A stretch of DNA of 64,000 bases from Breznakia pachnodae (GTDB lineage: Bacteria; Bacillota_I; Bacilli_A; Erysipelotrichales; Erysipelotrichaceae), in contig NZ_JAUSUR010000003.1 of the NCBI RefSeq assembly GCF_030814225.1, forward strand, positions 62,001-126,000, given 5' to 3'. Numbering within the stretch: the stretch's first letter is position 1; each line of letters opens with the position of its first letter. The notes below the pieces were generated by a model. It had not been told where the DNA came from and did not search any database. It saw only the letters and a program-made list of their open reading frames with translations. This document shows, piece by piece, positions 7,428-15,857 of the stretch. A program made the translations under genes and the position numbers.

Positions 7428-8685
7428 AGTTTGCTAAATCAGAGGTACGTTTCTTCTGTTTTAGTTTTTTTAGATTACTTGCAAGAGCTCGTTCGTACTG
7501 GCTGTTTTCATTAGGTGTATAAAAGGTCTCGTTACGTATTTCATTTGGAAGATATTGAATCTGATCAACAAGATCCAAACGACCATAATCATACTTATCT
7601 TCCTCAGCCATTCCTACAGGAGTATAACGCAAGTAAGGGGGTACAGGATACGCATGCTGTTTAATAATTGCTGTCGCATTACCAATTGCATCAATTGCTG
7701 ATTTGCTCTTTGGTGACAGACATAAATCAATGATTGTATGTGCCAGAGGGATTCTTCCTTCTGGAAAACCAACTCTTTTTGTTGCGTCAATAGCATTGAT
7801 GCATCGAGCAACAGCTGCTGGATTTGCTAATCCAACATCTTCATATGCAGTAACTAGCAGTCTACGTTCAATCGATTCTAAATCACCAATTTCAATTAAA
7901 ATACCTAAATAATAAAGCGCAGCATCTACATCACTACCACGAATTGATTTCTGAAATGCACTTAGTAAATCATAATGGTAATCACCATCACTGTCAGAAC
8001 TAATATTTGGTATAAATGCATATACTTCCACAAGTTCTTCATCAATATGATCACTTGCAACAGCACAGATTTCCAAAATGTTTAAGGCATAACGAATATC
8101 ACCATTGCTTTGTTTTGCGATAAGTTCTAATGCAGCATCAGTTGCAGTTACCTTATTGTCCAATCCATCCGGATGTTCAATTGCTCGTTTCAATGCAAAG
8201 ATAATATCGTTATTCTCTAGTGCCTTGATTTCAAACAAATGAGTTCGGCTGCGGATTGCCGGATTGATTGAGAAGAGTGGGTTTGCTGTAGTAGCTCCAA
8301 TCATAGTAATTGTCCCATTCTCAATATGTGGCAAAAGTAAATCTTGTTTATCTTTATTTAAACGATGTACCTCATCGATAATTACAACCATTCCAGGAAA
8401 GAACTTCGCTTCTTCAAAGATTGTTGTTAGTTCTTTCTTATTTCCAGTTACCGCATTGAATAATCGATAATTGATATTCAACTCATTTGCTAACACCGTA
8501 GCCAATGTTGTTTTCCCAGTGCCTGGAGGCCCATAGAAAATCATAGAAAATAATTTTCCCTGCTCTAGGCATTTTCTAATTATTTTCCCTTCTCCTATGA
8601 GATGTTGCTGTCCAATGACATCATCTAGTTTTTTTGGTCGCAAGCGAAACGCCAGCGGTTTTTTTATCATTTCGTCCATAGACAT
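7411..8685 (-). CDS. rarA: Replication-associated recombination protein A (AAA+ ATPase)
   Basis: 424 residues, the normal length of RarA/MgsA, a clamp-loader-like ATPase acting at stalled replication forks. Walker A is GPPGTGKTT, Walker B is VVIIDEVHRL, sensor 1 is IGATTANP, and the MgsA C-terminal region (YEDVGLANP, PLAHTIIDLCLSPKS, YRYTPVGM-like segment) follows. It starts 14 bases after mntP ends, on the same strand, with no good SD before either nearby ATG, so it is probably translated by coupling to mntP. Why a fork-repair ATPase shares a transcript with a manganese exporter is not clear; it may be chance. Confidence 0.93.
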   Translation of the reverse strand: MSMDEMIKKPLAFRLRPKKLDDVIGQQHLIGEGKIIRKCLEQGKLFSMIFYGPPGTGKTTLATVLANELNINYRLFNAVTGNKKELTTIFEEAKFFPGMVVIIDEVHRLNKDKQDLLLPHIENGTITMIGATTANPLFSINPAIRSRTHLFEIKALENNDIIFALKRAIEHPDGLDNKVTATDAALELIAKQSNGDIRYALNILEICAVASDHIDEELVEVYAFIPNISSDSDGDYHYDLLSAFQKSIRGSDVDAALYYLGILIEIGDLESIERRLLVTAYEDVGLANPAAVARCINAIDATKRVGFPEGRIPLAHTIIDLCLSPKSKSAIDAIGNATAIIKQHAYPVPPYLRYTPVGMAEEDKYDYGRLDLVDQIQYLPNEIRNETFYTPNENSQYERALASNLKKLKQKKRTSDLANLKKQR

Positions 8686-8699
8686 ATTTTATCATATAT

Positions 8700-9260
8700 T
8701 TACATAAATAGATGTTCGATTAAAATTTTCACACCTAATATTATTAGGATGGAACCTCCAAACAATTCAGCATATTTTTGAAATGCACTACCAATTCGTT
8801 TTCCCATATGCACGGCAAGGAAACTTAATACAAAGGTAACAGCACCAATAGTAATACAAGCAGATAAGATATTTACATTTAGAAAGGCAAAGCTGACTCC
8901 TACAGCTAATGCATCAATGCTGGTTGCTATTCCTAATACAATGATATCTTTCATTGTAAGAGATATATCACAATCTACATCTTTTTCTTCAAATGCTTCT
9001 TTTACCATCTTAAGTCCAATAACAAGTAGCAGAATAAATGCTACCCAATGATCAAAATCTTGAATGTAGGTTGCTAGTTCCGCACTGCAGAAATAACCAA
9101 TGAATGGCATAGCTGCCTGAAAGAAACCAAATACCAGTGCAAATACTAATGCATATTTGGTAGCATCTTTCTTACTAAAACACATACCTTTCGCTAGTGA
9201 GACTGCAAAAGCATCCATCGCTAAACCGACACCTGTTAAAATAATTGAAAAAATACTCAT
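8700..9260 (-). CDS. mntP: Manganese efflux pump MntP
   Basis: 186-residue membrane protein with six predicted helices and the two MntP signature repeats, LTGVGLAMDAFAVSLAKGM at the N-terminus and GIATSIDALAVGVSFAF in the middle; the Asp residues in these are the proposed metal sites. It exports Mn(II). SD AAAGGAGCG precedes the ATG. The leader holds a yybP-ykoY aptamer and a terminator, the usual control of this family. Confidence 0.93.
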   Translation of the reverse strand: MSIFSIILTGVGLAMDAFAVSLAKGMCFSKKDATKYALVFALVFGFFQAAMPFIGYFCSAELATYIQDFDHWVAFILLLVIGLKMVKEAFEEKDVDCDISLTMKDIIVLGIATSIDALAVGVSFAFLNVNILSACITIGAVTFVLSFLAVHMGKRIGSAFQKYAELFGGSILIILGVKILIEHLFM

Positions 9261-9280
9261 AATAAAATCGCTCCTTTTAA

Positions 9281-9317
9281 GAAAAAAAGACTTATACGAA
9301 AAGAATCGTATAAGTCT
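9281..9317 (-). terminator. Terminator of the manganese riboswitch
   Basis: Perfect 11-bp stem GACTTATACGA / TCGTATAAGTC followed on the minus strand by seven T. It lies between the aptamer and mntP, as the expression platform that Mn(II) binding would disrupt. Confidence 0.88.
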
Positions 9318-9325
9318 CGTTTTTT

Positions 9326-9400
9326 ACAATAAGCCAGACCGAAAAGGTCAATATGTTGACTTAAATACTTGCTGGGAAGGCAAGATAACTACTCCCTTAT
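9326..9400 (-). promoter_or_regulatory. yybP-ykoY manganese riboswitch
   Basis: On the minus strand the leader reads AAGGGAGTAG, then TTGCC..., GTCAACA, and ends GGTCTGGCTTA. The GGGAGUAG start and the GUCAACA/GGUCUGGCU end are hallmarks of the yybP-ykoY family, which binds Mn(II) and turns on mntP. A terminator follows at once. Confidence 0.85.
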
Positions 9401-9409
9401 GACTAGTAT

Positions 9410-9438
9410 ATTATAACAAGATTGTTTTAAAGATACAA
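9410..9438 (-). promoter_or_regulatory. Promoter of the mntP transcript
   Basis: On the minus strand: -35 TTGTAT (9438-9433), 17-base spacer, -10 TATAAT (9415-9410). It starts transcription just ahead of the riboswitch. Confidence 0.65.
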
Positions 9439-9517
9439 CGTTGAATGTTCAACAATTGCGAATTCATGTTAGTAAGCCTTCATTATTAGTTATGGTATAC
9501 TGGTAACAGGTGATAAT

Positions 9518-10480
9518 ATGAAAAAAATACATTATGGAATTTTAAGTACTGCATCAATTGTTCCTCGCTTTATCAAAGGAGTACAGTTAAGTGCAGATGG
9601 AGAAGTGGTTGCACTTGCTTCTCGAAACTATCAGAAAGCAAGAAATATGGCAGATCAGCATCATATTGAAAAAGCATATGGTGATTATGATGAGTTATTT
9701 CAGGATGAAGATATTGATGTAGTCTATATATCAACACCAAATTATCTTCATTATGAACATTGCATGAGTGCATTAAAAGCATGCAAGCATGTAGTATGTG
9801 AAAAACCATTTATGCTTACAAAGAAAGAAGCACTTGAAGTGTTTGCATTTGCAAAGGAGCAGAATCTTTTTGTGATGGAAGCACAGAAGTCAGTTTTTCT
9901 TCCAATCAGCAAATGGTTGAAGGAATCAATTGAACAGAAACTAGTTGGTGATATTAGTTTTGTTCGTCTATCTTCTTATTATGCAGCTGGTGATGATAAA
10001 GAACACTGGATGTATGATCATAAGAAAGGTGGAGGAGTCTTCTATGGTAGTGGAAGCTATACGATAGAATATATGAAGTATCTGTTTGATAAACCTATTA
10101 TTTCATCACAAGGTAATGCAATCATTGGACCTACAGGTGTAGATGAGATTGGTACTATTAATTTAAATATCAACAATGAACATCTCATTACCACAACCAT
10201 CTCTCGACTGGCACCGATTGAAGCAGAGGCAATTTTCTATGGTGATAAAGGAAAGATTAAGGTCCCTTTTTACTGGCGCCCAAAACAGGCTACAGTTGTA
10301 TACAATGATGAAGTCATTGAAGAAGTACACCTTCCTTTTGAAAGTGAATTTGTTTATGAAGTCGATCATATCAATGAATGTATTAATAAAGGCCTATTAG
10401 AAAGTCCAATTATGAGTAAACAGGTAACCCTTGAATGTATTGAAATTATTGAATCAATCGTCGAAAAAGATTATAAATAA
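9518..10480 (+). CDS. Gfo/Idh/MocA-family oxidoreductase
   Basis: 320 residues. The N-terminal Rossmann domain begins HYGILSTASIVPRF and contains DVVYISTPNYLHYEH and the family signature VVCEKPFMLTKKEA, where the Lys is catalytic. The C-terminal alpha/beta domain (KGGGVFYGSGSYTIEYM) carries the substrate site. The family oxidises or reduces sugars and polyols with NAD(P); the substrate cannot be told from the sequence. A -10 TATACT is about 20 bases before the ATG, and the SD (AGGTGAT) is close. It is transcribed alone. Confidence 0.88.
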   Translation: MKKIHYGILSTASIVPRFIKGVQLSADGEVVALASRNYQKARNMADQHHIEKAYGDYDELFQDEDIDVVYISTPNYLHYEHCMSALKACKHVVCEKPFMLTKKEALEVFAFAKEQNLFVMEAQKSVFLPISKWLKESIEQKLVGDISFVRLSSYYAAGDDKEHWMYDHKKGGGVFYGSGSYTIEYMKYLFDKPIISSQGNAIIGPTGVDEIGTINLNINNEHLITTTISRLAPIEAEAIFYGDKGKIKVPFYWRPKQATVVYNDEVIEEVHLPFESEFVYEVDHINECINKGLLESPIMSKQVTLECIEIIESIVEKDYK

Positions 10481-10485
10481 AAAAA

Positions 10486-10525
10486 TTAGCACTCTAGTTG
10501 ACAAAGTGCTAATTGGTGTTATAAT
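10486..10525 (+). promoter_or_regulatory. CIRCE operator with embedded promoter
   Basis: TTAGCACTC-N9-AAGTGCTAA at 10486-10512 matches the CIRCE element (TTAGCACTC-N9-GAGTGCTAA) with one change, so HrcA repression is expected. The -35 TTGACA (10498-10503) lies inside the element and the -10 TATAAT is at 10520-10525 (16-base spacer). A hairpin (AGTTAGAA / TTCTAACT, about 10534-10559) follows in the leader. Confidence 0.9.
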
Positions 10526-10604
10526 ATAATCGAAGTTAGAAAGAAGTAGTCTTCTAACTGTAAGAATTTTAGGTAATGATAGGAAAAGAAAAGAGGCGAT
10601 GTTT

Positions 10605-11021
10605 ATGAAATTCTTACCAAGTTTTGACGTATTTGATGATGTTTTTGATGATACATTTAGAAAATCTTTTTTCTCAAAACCAATGAATAACATGAAAACA
10701 GACATTAGTGAAAAAGATGGAAATTATTTGTTGAACATGGAATTGGCAGGTTATGATAAAGATGATATCAAAATCTCATTAAAAGATGGTTACTTAAATG
10801 TAACAGCAACAAAAAACCAAAATAAAGAAGAAAAAGATGAAAAAGGAAATGTAATCCGTCAAGAACGTTACAGTGGCACATGCTCACGTAGTTTCTATGT
10901 ATCTGACAATGTGAAGGAAGACGATATTAAAGCTAAATTTGAAAATGGAGAATTAAAGATTGTAGTTCCTAAAGCAGATAAAAAAGAAATAGAAACTGAC
11001 AAATACATAGCAATTGAATAA
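10605..11021 (+). CDS. Small heat shock protein (Hsp20, alpha-crystallin domain)
   Basis: 138 residues. An N-terminal arm (FDVFDDVFDDTFRK) precedes the alpha-crystallin domain (about 32-130), with MKTDISEKDGNYLLNMELAGYDKDDI and the closing ENGELKIVVPK. It is an ATP-independent holdase that forms oligomers. ATG 10605 is preferred to ATG 10599, which sits only 2 bases after the SD AAGAGG. The CIRCE element makes it part of the HrcA heat-shock regulon. A terminator follows. Confidence 0.93.
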   Translation: MKFLPSFDVFDDVFDDTFRKSFFSKPMNNMKTDISEKDGNYLLNMELAGYDKDDIKISLKDGYLNVTATKNQNKEEKDEKGNVIRQERYSGTCSRSFYVSDNVKEDDIKAKFENGELKIVVPKADKKEIETDKYIAIE

Positions 11022-11033
11022 AACTTAATCGAA

Positions 11034-11067
11034 GGACATCTACCCAGAGTGGCAGATGTCTTTTTTT
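11034..11067 (+). terminator. Terminator of hsp20
   Basis: Imperfect stem with GACATC / GATGTC as outer arms and a run of seven T. Confidence 0.8.
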
Positions 11068-11141
11068 GTGACAGAAATATCCAAGTATCCATATTATATA
11101 CATGGTATAATATGGAGGATCAATAATAATGAGGGATTCGT

Positions 11142-11744
11142 ATGAAAGTTTTATTAATTATAGGGTTTGCTGGAATAATATGTTTTTCAATTTTGCTTTA
11201 TTTAATCAAAGTATTAAACAAACAAAAATCTACTACGAATAAGATTAAATATAAATCAACATTTCAGACAAAAGAACCAAATTCAATTTTATTGATGCAT
11301 GCACTACAACTAGTTACTTGCATTTGTTTTATATATATATTATTTCGAATTCATGATTATCGTTTTCAGAATGTGATTAAGACAATAGTGAAACAAGAAC
11401 TAAAAAGTCAAATTATCATGATAGGGTTTTATTTATTCTTATTAATTGGATGTATCTATTCGATAATTCAATGTTTTCTTCATTTTAATTTATACCTAAA
11501 AGTTGATAATGATACCTTAAAGATAAGGAATAAATTTAGAAAGCTTTATACTATTGATAAAAGCCAAATTCATCTTATTCAAATAGGTTCAAACAGAAGA
11601 CCAAGCGATTGTTCATTAAGGATAGAATTTTCAGATAATTCAATTCATCATCGATTTACGATGACAACATCCTGGGAATTTTCTTTATTACTAAATGAGT
11701 GGATAAAACATAATGGAATTAGAGACAAGATGAGGAAAAAATAA
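11142..11744 (+). CDS. Membrane protein of unknown function with a PH-like tail
   Basis: 200 residues. Helices are predicted at about 3-23, 50-68 and 90-112, followed by a soluble C-terminal part (about 120-200). In it, LKVDNDTLKIRNKFRKLYTID and FTMTTSWEFSLLLNEW look like a bacterial PH/YcxB-type beta sandwich. I cannot name a function. A -10 TATAAT stands about 27 bases before the ATG. The stop overlaps the start of the NUDIX gene by one base (TAATG), so the two are probably co-translated. Confidence 0.6.
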   Translation: MKVLLIIGFAGIICFSILLYLIKVLNKQKSTTNKIKYKSTFQTKEPNSILLMHALQLVTCICFIYILFRIHDYRFQNVIKTIVKQELKSQIIMIGFYLFLLIGCIYSIIQCFLHFNLYLKVDNDTLKIRNKFRKLYTIDKSQIHLIQIGSNRRPSDCSLRIEFSDNSIHHRFTMTTSWEFSLLLNEWIKHNGIRDKMRKK

Positions 11745-12376
11745 TGATTAGAGAAACACTATTGAAAGAGCCTTGGTTAAAGTGGGCAATTGAAATACAA
11801 AGTATAGCTCAAAATGGTCTGGCTTATGTTAGAGATGAGTATGACAGAGAGCGTTATGAGCAGTTAAGAGATATTGCTGCAGAGATGTTAAGTTATCAAA
11901 GTGATATTCCCAAAGAAACAGTGAAGTCATTGTTCTGTTGTGATGAAGGATATCAGACGCCAAAAATCGATACAAGAGCAGCGATCTTTCAAGATGGAAA
12001 GATACTACTGGTTCAAGAGAAAAACGGTACATGGTCCCTGCCAGGTGGCTGGGTTGATGTGTTAGAGTCTGTGGAATCTAATACAATCAAAGAAGTGAAA
12101 GAAGAAGCAGGGTTAAATGTAAAACCAGTAAGAATTATTGCCCTTCAGGATCGTAAGAAACATAATGTACCAGTATCAGCATATGGAATATGTAAGGTGT
12201 TTGTGTTGTGTGATTTAATAGATGGAGAGTTTGTACCTAATCTTGAAACAATTGATTCAGGTTATTTTGATTTGAATTCACTACCAAATCTTGCGGTTGA
12301 GAAAACAACCTATGATCAGATTAAGATGTGCTTTGATGCATCTAAGGATGATAACTGGGTAACCCAATTTGATTAG
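11744..12376 (+). CDS. NUDIX hydrolase with N-terminal accessory domain
   Basis: 210 residues. Residues 1-62 form the helical N-terminal domain common to ADP-ribose-type NUDIX proteins of Bacillota. The NUDIX fold follows, with the box GGWVDVLESVESNTIKEVKE then EAGL, fitting Gx5Ex7REUxEExGU except for Lys in place of Arg. It hydrolyses a nucleoside diphosphate linked to another group; ADP-ribose or a related dinucleotide is the family's usual substrate, but that is inference. It is translationally coupled to the membrane protein before it. Confidence 0.85.
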   Translation: MIRETLLKEPWLKWAIEIQSIAQNGLAYVRDEYDRERYEQLRDIAAEMLSYQSDIPKETVKSLFCCDEGYQTPKIDTRAAIFQDGKILLVQEKNGTWSLPGGWVDVLESVESNTIKEVKEEAGLNVKPVRIIALQDRKKHNVPVSAYGICKVFVLCDLIDGEFVPNLETIDSGYFDLNSLPNLAVEKTTYDQIKMCFDASKDDNWVTQFD

Positions 12377-12387
12377 GAAAGAATAAT

Positions 12388-12474
12388 ATGGATGGAGTTT
12401 TGATTATTTTAAATGCAGTTATTTTTGTTACTGCATTAATTCTATTAATATACATTAGAAAGAATAAGAGATAA
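12388..12474 (+). CDS. 28-residue single-helix membrane peptide
   Basis: MDGVLIILNAVIFVTALILL then a basic tail IYIRKNKR: one membrane helix and a positive-inside end. SD GGAAAG lies about 7 bases before the ATG, 12 bases after the NUDIX stop. Short length makes coding status uncertain, but the hydrophobic-basic pattern with an SD in an operon position is typical of small membrane proteins. Function unknown. Confidence 0.5.
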   Translation: MDGVLIILNAVIFVTALILLIYIRKNKR

Positions 12475-12511
12475 GTGATTATAAATGAAAGGATAGGGTG
12501 TATATGTTTCT

Positions 12512-12664
12512 ATGAGAAGGAAAAACAAAGTAAGACTAATTTTTGTATTTATAATGTGTGGAATAGCTGCAGTTTTATCATTATTTACATTTGATATTAT
12601 AATAACTTTATTAATTGTACTATGCATGGGACTGTTTGGATTTTCCTGGTATAGAATGAGATAA
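12512..12664 (+). CDS. 50-residue two-helix membrane protein
   Basis: MRRKNKVRLIFVFIMCGIAA starts a protein with two hydrophobic segments (about 8-24 and 27-45) and a basic end (WYRMR). A weak SD (AGGATAGGG) lies some 13 bases upstream. It directly precedes the long terminator. Unknown function; it may be the last gene of the operon that starts at 11142. Confidence 0.5.
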   Translation: MRRKNKVRLIFVFIMCGIAAVLSLFTFDIIITLLIVLCMGLFGFSWYRMR

Positions 12665-12668
12665 TAAG

Positions 12669-12723
12669 AAAAAACTTGGTTTAGAATCTTATTAAAGTTT
12701 ATAAGATTTCAAACCAAGTTTTT
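12669..12723. terminator. Long bidirectional terminator
   Basis: Near-perfect stem with arms AACTTGGTTT / AAACCAAGTT continued inward by GAATCTTAT / ATAAGATTTC. A/T runs on both flanks serve the operon ending at 12664 and the aro operon on the minus strand. Confidence 0.9.
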
Positions 12724-13567
12724 ATTTATCAAATTTCTTTCTGCGACTAGTAGATTGAATAAATAATTCTTTCATTTTATTAGTATCTTCATTTTCTAAA
12801 GTATCCTTAAAATCCTGAAGTGATTCCTGAAAAGATGTAATTTCCTCTAATAAGATTTCTTTATTGAAGAGAAATAACTCACTCCACATATTTTCATTAA
12901 TCTTTGCAATTCTTGTCAGATCACGAAATGAGTCACCAGTATAATCTACCAGTTTTTCATCATCATGAGTATTCATTAAACTAACAGCAATAACGTGCGT
13001 CAGTTGCGATAAGAAACCAATCATACGATCATGTTCCTGGATACTTAGAATACTTATATGGTGGAACTTTAGAATCTCCGCAACTTCCCACATGACATCA
13101 ATTGCATGTTGAGTATTTTCCTCAGTAGGAACAATAATAAAGTTGGCAGTTAGAAACATTTCCGTGTTTGCATATTCAATCCCACTAGACTCTTTTCCAG
13201 CCATTGGGTGAGTCGAAATGAATTCATTGTTCTGTCCTTCCAAGATATCTTGAATTGGCTTCACAACACTCGCTTTGACCCCGCTGATGTCACTTACGAT
13301 AGCTCCATCCTTTAAATATTGTTTATTTGCTTCTAACCAGTCAATCATAATGGAAGGATATAAACATAGAATTACAACATCAGCTTTTTCTACTAATTTT
13401 GTATCTGTGGAACCTTCATCTATATAACTATGTTCTAATGCATAATCAATTGTTTCCTGACGTCTTGCAATCCCATATACTTTGTATCCAGCTTCTTTTA
13501 ATCCTTTGGCATAACTACCACCAAGCAATCCTAAACCAACGATTGCAAAAGTTTTATCCTTATTCAT
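12722..13567 (-). CDS. tyrA: Prephenate dehydrogenase
   Basis: 281 residues, the size of a monofunctional TyrA without chorismate mutase or ACT domains. The N-terminal Rossmann motif is IVGLGLLGGSYAKGLKEAGY; STHPMAGKESSGI carries the substrate-binding and catalytic His, and the C-terminal helical dimer domain has SQLTHVIAVSLM. It makes 4-hydroxyphenylpyruvate from prephenate with NAD. It overlaps aroA by 8 bases and is the last gene of the aro operon. With no ACT domain, feedback by tyrosine is not evident at the protein level. Confidence 0.93.
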   Translation of the reverse strand: MNKDKTFAIVGLGLLGGSYAKGLKEAGYKVYGIARRQETIDYALEHSYIDEGSTDTKLVEKADVVILCLYPSIMIDWLEANKQYLKDGAIVSDISGVKASVVKPIQDILEGQNNEFISTHPMAGKESSGIEYANTEMFLTANFIIVPTEENTQHAIDVMWEVAEILKFHHISILSIQEHDRMIGFLSQLTHVIAVSLMNTHDDEKLVDYTGDSFRDLTRIAKINENMWSELFLFNKEILLEEITSFQESLQDFKDTLENEDTNKMKELFIQSTSRRKKFDK

Positions 13568-14825
13568 AGTTCACCTCAATACCTACAGAAGCAAGATCTT
13601 CAAAGAAGGTTGGATAAGATTTATTGATAAAGTGTGCCTCATTAATGGTTACTGGTTGTTTGAATAACGTAGCTGCAACTGCCAGACTCATAACGATACG
13701 ATGATCCTTATGTCCACTTAATTCTTCATTACATTCATATGGTGGATTACCTACTACTTTAATTTCACCTTCTGTAGAATGGATTTCAACTCCACATTTC
13801 TTTAGTTCAGTTTCCATTGCAGCGATACGGTCACTTTCTTTATAACGAAGCCTTATCGCATTATAGATTTCTGATTCACCTTTTGTGTAAGCCATTAGAA
13901 CCGTAAGAATTGGACCCAAGTCAGGACAATCCTGTAAATCTATTTTACCAGGTGTTAATTCACCTTTTTTAATGCTATAACCATCAGCGTTCTCTTTTAC
14001 TTCAATACCAAAGTCTTTGATAATATCAATAATTTGCTTATCACCTTGTTTACTTTGTGGATTTAATCCAGTTAATGTAAGATCATTGCTGATACTTGCA
14101 AGAACTGCAAAAAATCCAGTTTGAGAAAAGTCACCTTCTACAGTATAATCGTTCGCTTTATAAGCCTGTCCACCTTTGATAAACAATGTATTTGAATCAC
14201 TATAAGTTGCTTCAATACCAAATAATTCCAGAATTTCTAAGGTAAGATCCACATAACTGCGAGATTCATATGGTTCTTTGATATGGATTGTTGAATCTTC
14301 GCTTAATAAAGGAAGAGCAAACAATAATCCTGAGATAAACTGAGAAGATACATTACCATCTAACTCATAATTTCCACTTTTTAAAGAACCACCGATTTCA
14401 ATTTTTTCATCATCTTGAATATACGGAATATTCTGTGACTTAAAGATATCCTCATATATCTTTTGTGGTCGTTTTAATAATCGATTTTCTCCAGTAAAAG
14501 CAATTGTCTGATTACATAAAGAGAAGATAGGAATAAAGAAGCGTAATGTAGATCCACTTTCCTTACAAAACACGGTTGGATCTTTTAAGTGTTTAAAGTC
14601 TTTGATTCCTTCTACTTCAATAGAATCATCAAAGCATGTAATTTTCGCTCCTAAATTCTTCATTCCTTCAATTGTTGTTGTTATATCTTCACTAAATGCT
14701 AAATTTGAAATGGTGCTCTTTCCATCTGCTAGCGATGCAGCGATGATGGCACGATGTGACATACTTTTTGAAGGTGGTATCTTTACAGTTCCACTACAGG
14801 TAGAAGGAAAGATGGTAGCCTTCAT
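13560..14825 (-). CDS. aroA: 3-phosphoshikimate 1-carboxyvinyltransferase (EPSP synthase)
   Basis: 421 residues, two-domain inside-out barrel. Motifs seen: PPSKSMSHRAIIAASLA (Lys and Ser for phosphoshikimate), ESGSTLRFFIPI, SSQFISGLLFALPLL, RYKESDRIAAM and GHKDHRIVMSLAVAA. It transfers enolpyruvate from PEP to shikimate 3-phosphate. Start and aroF stop share one base (TAATG). SD AGAGAT is modest, fitting translational coupling. Confidence 0.95.
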   Translation of the reverse strand: MKATIFPSTCSGTVKIPPSKSMSHRAIIAASLADGKSTISNLAFSEDITTTIEGMKNLGAKITCFDDSIEVEGIKDFKHLKDPTVFCKESGSTLRFFIPIFSLCNQTIAFTGENRLLKRPQKIYEDIFKSQNIPYIQDDEKIEIGGSLKSGNYELDGNVSSQFISGLLFALPLLSEDSTIHIKEPYESRSYVDLTLEILELFGIEATYSDSNTLFIKGGQAYKANDYTVEGDFSQTGFFAVLASISNDLTLTGLNPQSKQGDKQIIDIIKDFGIEVKENADGYSIKKGELTPGKIDLQDCPDLGPILTVLMAYTKGESEIYNAIRLRYKESDRIAAMETELKKCGVEIHSTEGEIKVVGNPPYECNEELSGHKDHRIVMSLAVAATLFKQPVTINEAHFINKSYPTFFEDLASVGIEVNYE

Positions 14826-15844
14826 TAGATATCTCTCCCAATTACCTGAGCAATCTTTCTAGCTTTATCGATAAGTGATTTGAATTTCTTTGGTTTCAGA
14901 CATTGAGCACCATCTGAGAATGCACATTCTGGGTTATCATGCACTTCAATAATCAAACCATCACATCCAGCAGCTACTGCTGCCAATGATGCCGATTCCA
15001 CAAGTTTCCAATCTCCTGTTGCATGAGATGGGTCAATAATAATTGGTAAGTGTGTTTTCTCTTTAATGATAGGAATTACACTTAAATCTAATGTATTTCT
15101 AGTTTCTGTTTCAAATGTACGAATTCCACGTTCACATAAGATTACTTTTTCATTTCCACTCGCCATAATGTACTCAGCACTCATAATCCATTCATCAATG
15201 GTATTAGAGAATCCACGTTTTAATAGAATTGGTTTTGTTGTGCGTTTTCCAAGTTCTTTTAATAATTCAAAGTTTTGCATATTACGAGCACCAATTTGAA
15301 TAATGTCCACATGTTCCTCAAATTCTTCAATTTTATCACTGCTCATAAGTTCAGAAACAATTGGCAATCCTGTTTTATTACGTGCTTCCACCATTGCCAG
15401 AATTCCTTGCGTTTGCATTCCTTGGAATGCGTAAGGACTTGTTCTAGGTTTGTAAGCACCACCACGTAGCATTACTCCACCAGCATCTTTTACTTCTTGC
15501 GCTAGTTTGATTACCATCTCTTGGTTTTCTACCGAACAAGGTCCACCAATAACAACAATGTTTTCCTGTCCACCTATCTTAATTCCATTGACATCAATAA
15601 CGGTGTCTTCCGGATGCATCAAACGGTTTGCCAGTTTGTATTTTGCTGCAATTCTCGTAACATTCTCAACACAGTCATGTGCCTGAATCGCTTTTTCATC
15701 AATTGCTGATGTATCACCAGTTAATCCATAAACGTCAAAATTAGACCCTTGAATTTCAAAAGCTGTAACTCCTTGCCTTTCTAAACCTTTTATTAACTTC
15801 TTGACCTCTTCGCTATTTGCGTTCTTCTTAATTGTAATAATCAT
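14825..15844 (-). CDS. aroF: DAHP synthase, type I beta, with N-terminal ferredoxin-like domain
   Basis: First step of the pathway: PEP plus erythrose 4-phosphate to DAHP. 339 residues. Residues 1-70 form the ferredoxin-like regulatory domain (IITIKKNANSEEVKKLIKGL) seen in Thermotoga-type enzymes, where Tyr and Phe inhibit. The barrel follows with GGPCSVEN, GGAYKPRTSPYAFQG, LLKRGFSNTI, IIDPSHATG and IIEVHDNPECAFSDG (metal ligands Cys, His, Glu, Asp of the family). A longer in-frame start at 15946 overlaps aroEK; ATG 15844 has the SD AGGGGG and begins the conserved domain. Confidence 0.93.
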   Translation of the reverse strand: MIITIKKNANSEEVKKLIKGLERQGVTAFEIQGSNFDVYGLTGDTSAIDEKAIQAHDCVENVTRIAAKYKLANRLMHPEDTVIDVNGIKIGGQENIVVIGGPCSVENQEMVIKLAQEVKDAGGVMLRGGAYKPRTSPYAFQGMQTQGILAMVEARNKTGLPIVSELMSSDKIEEFEEHVDIIQIGARNMQNFELLKELGKRTTKPILLKRGFSNTIDEWIMSAEYIMASGNEKVILCERGIRTFETETRNTLDLSVIPIIKEKTHLPIIIDPSHATGDWKLVESASLAAVAAGCDGLIIEVHDNPECAFSDGAQCLKPKKFKSLIDKARKIAQVIGRDI

Positions 15845-15857
15845 ATCTGTTTTCCCC

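Noticed and set aside
10599-10604. ATG 10599 as the Hsp20 start
   Set aside because: Only 2 bases separate it from the SD AAGAGG; ATG 10605 gives normal spacing.
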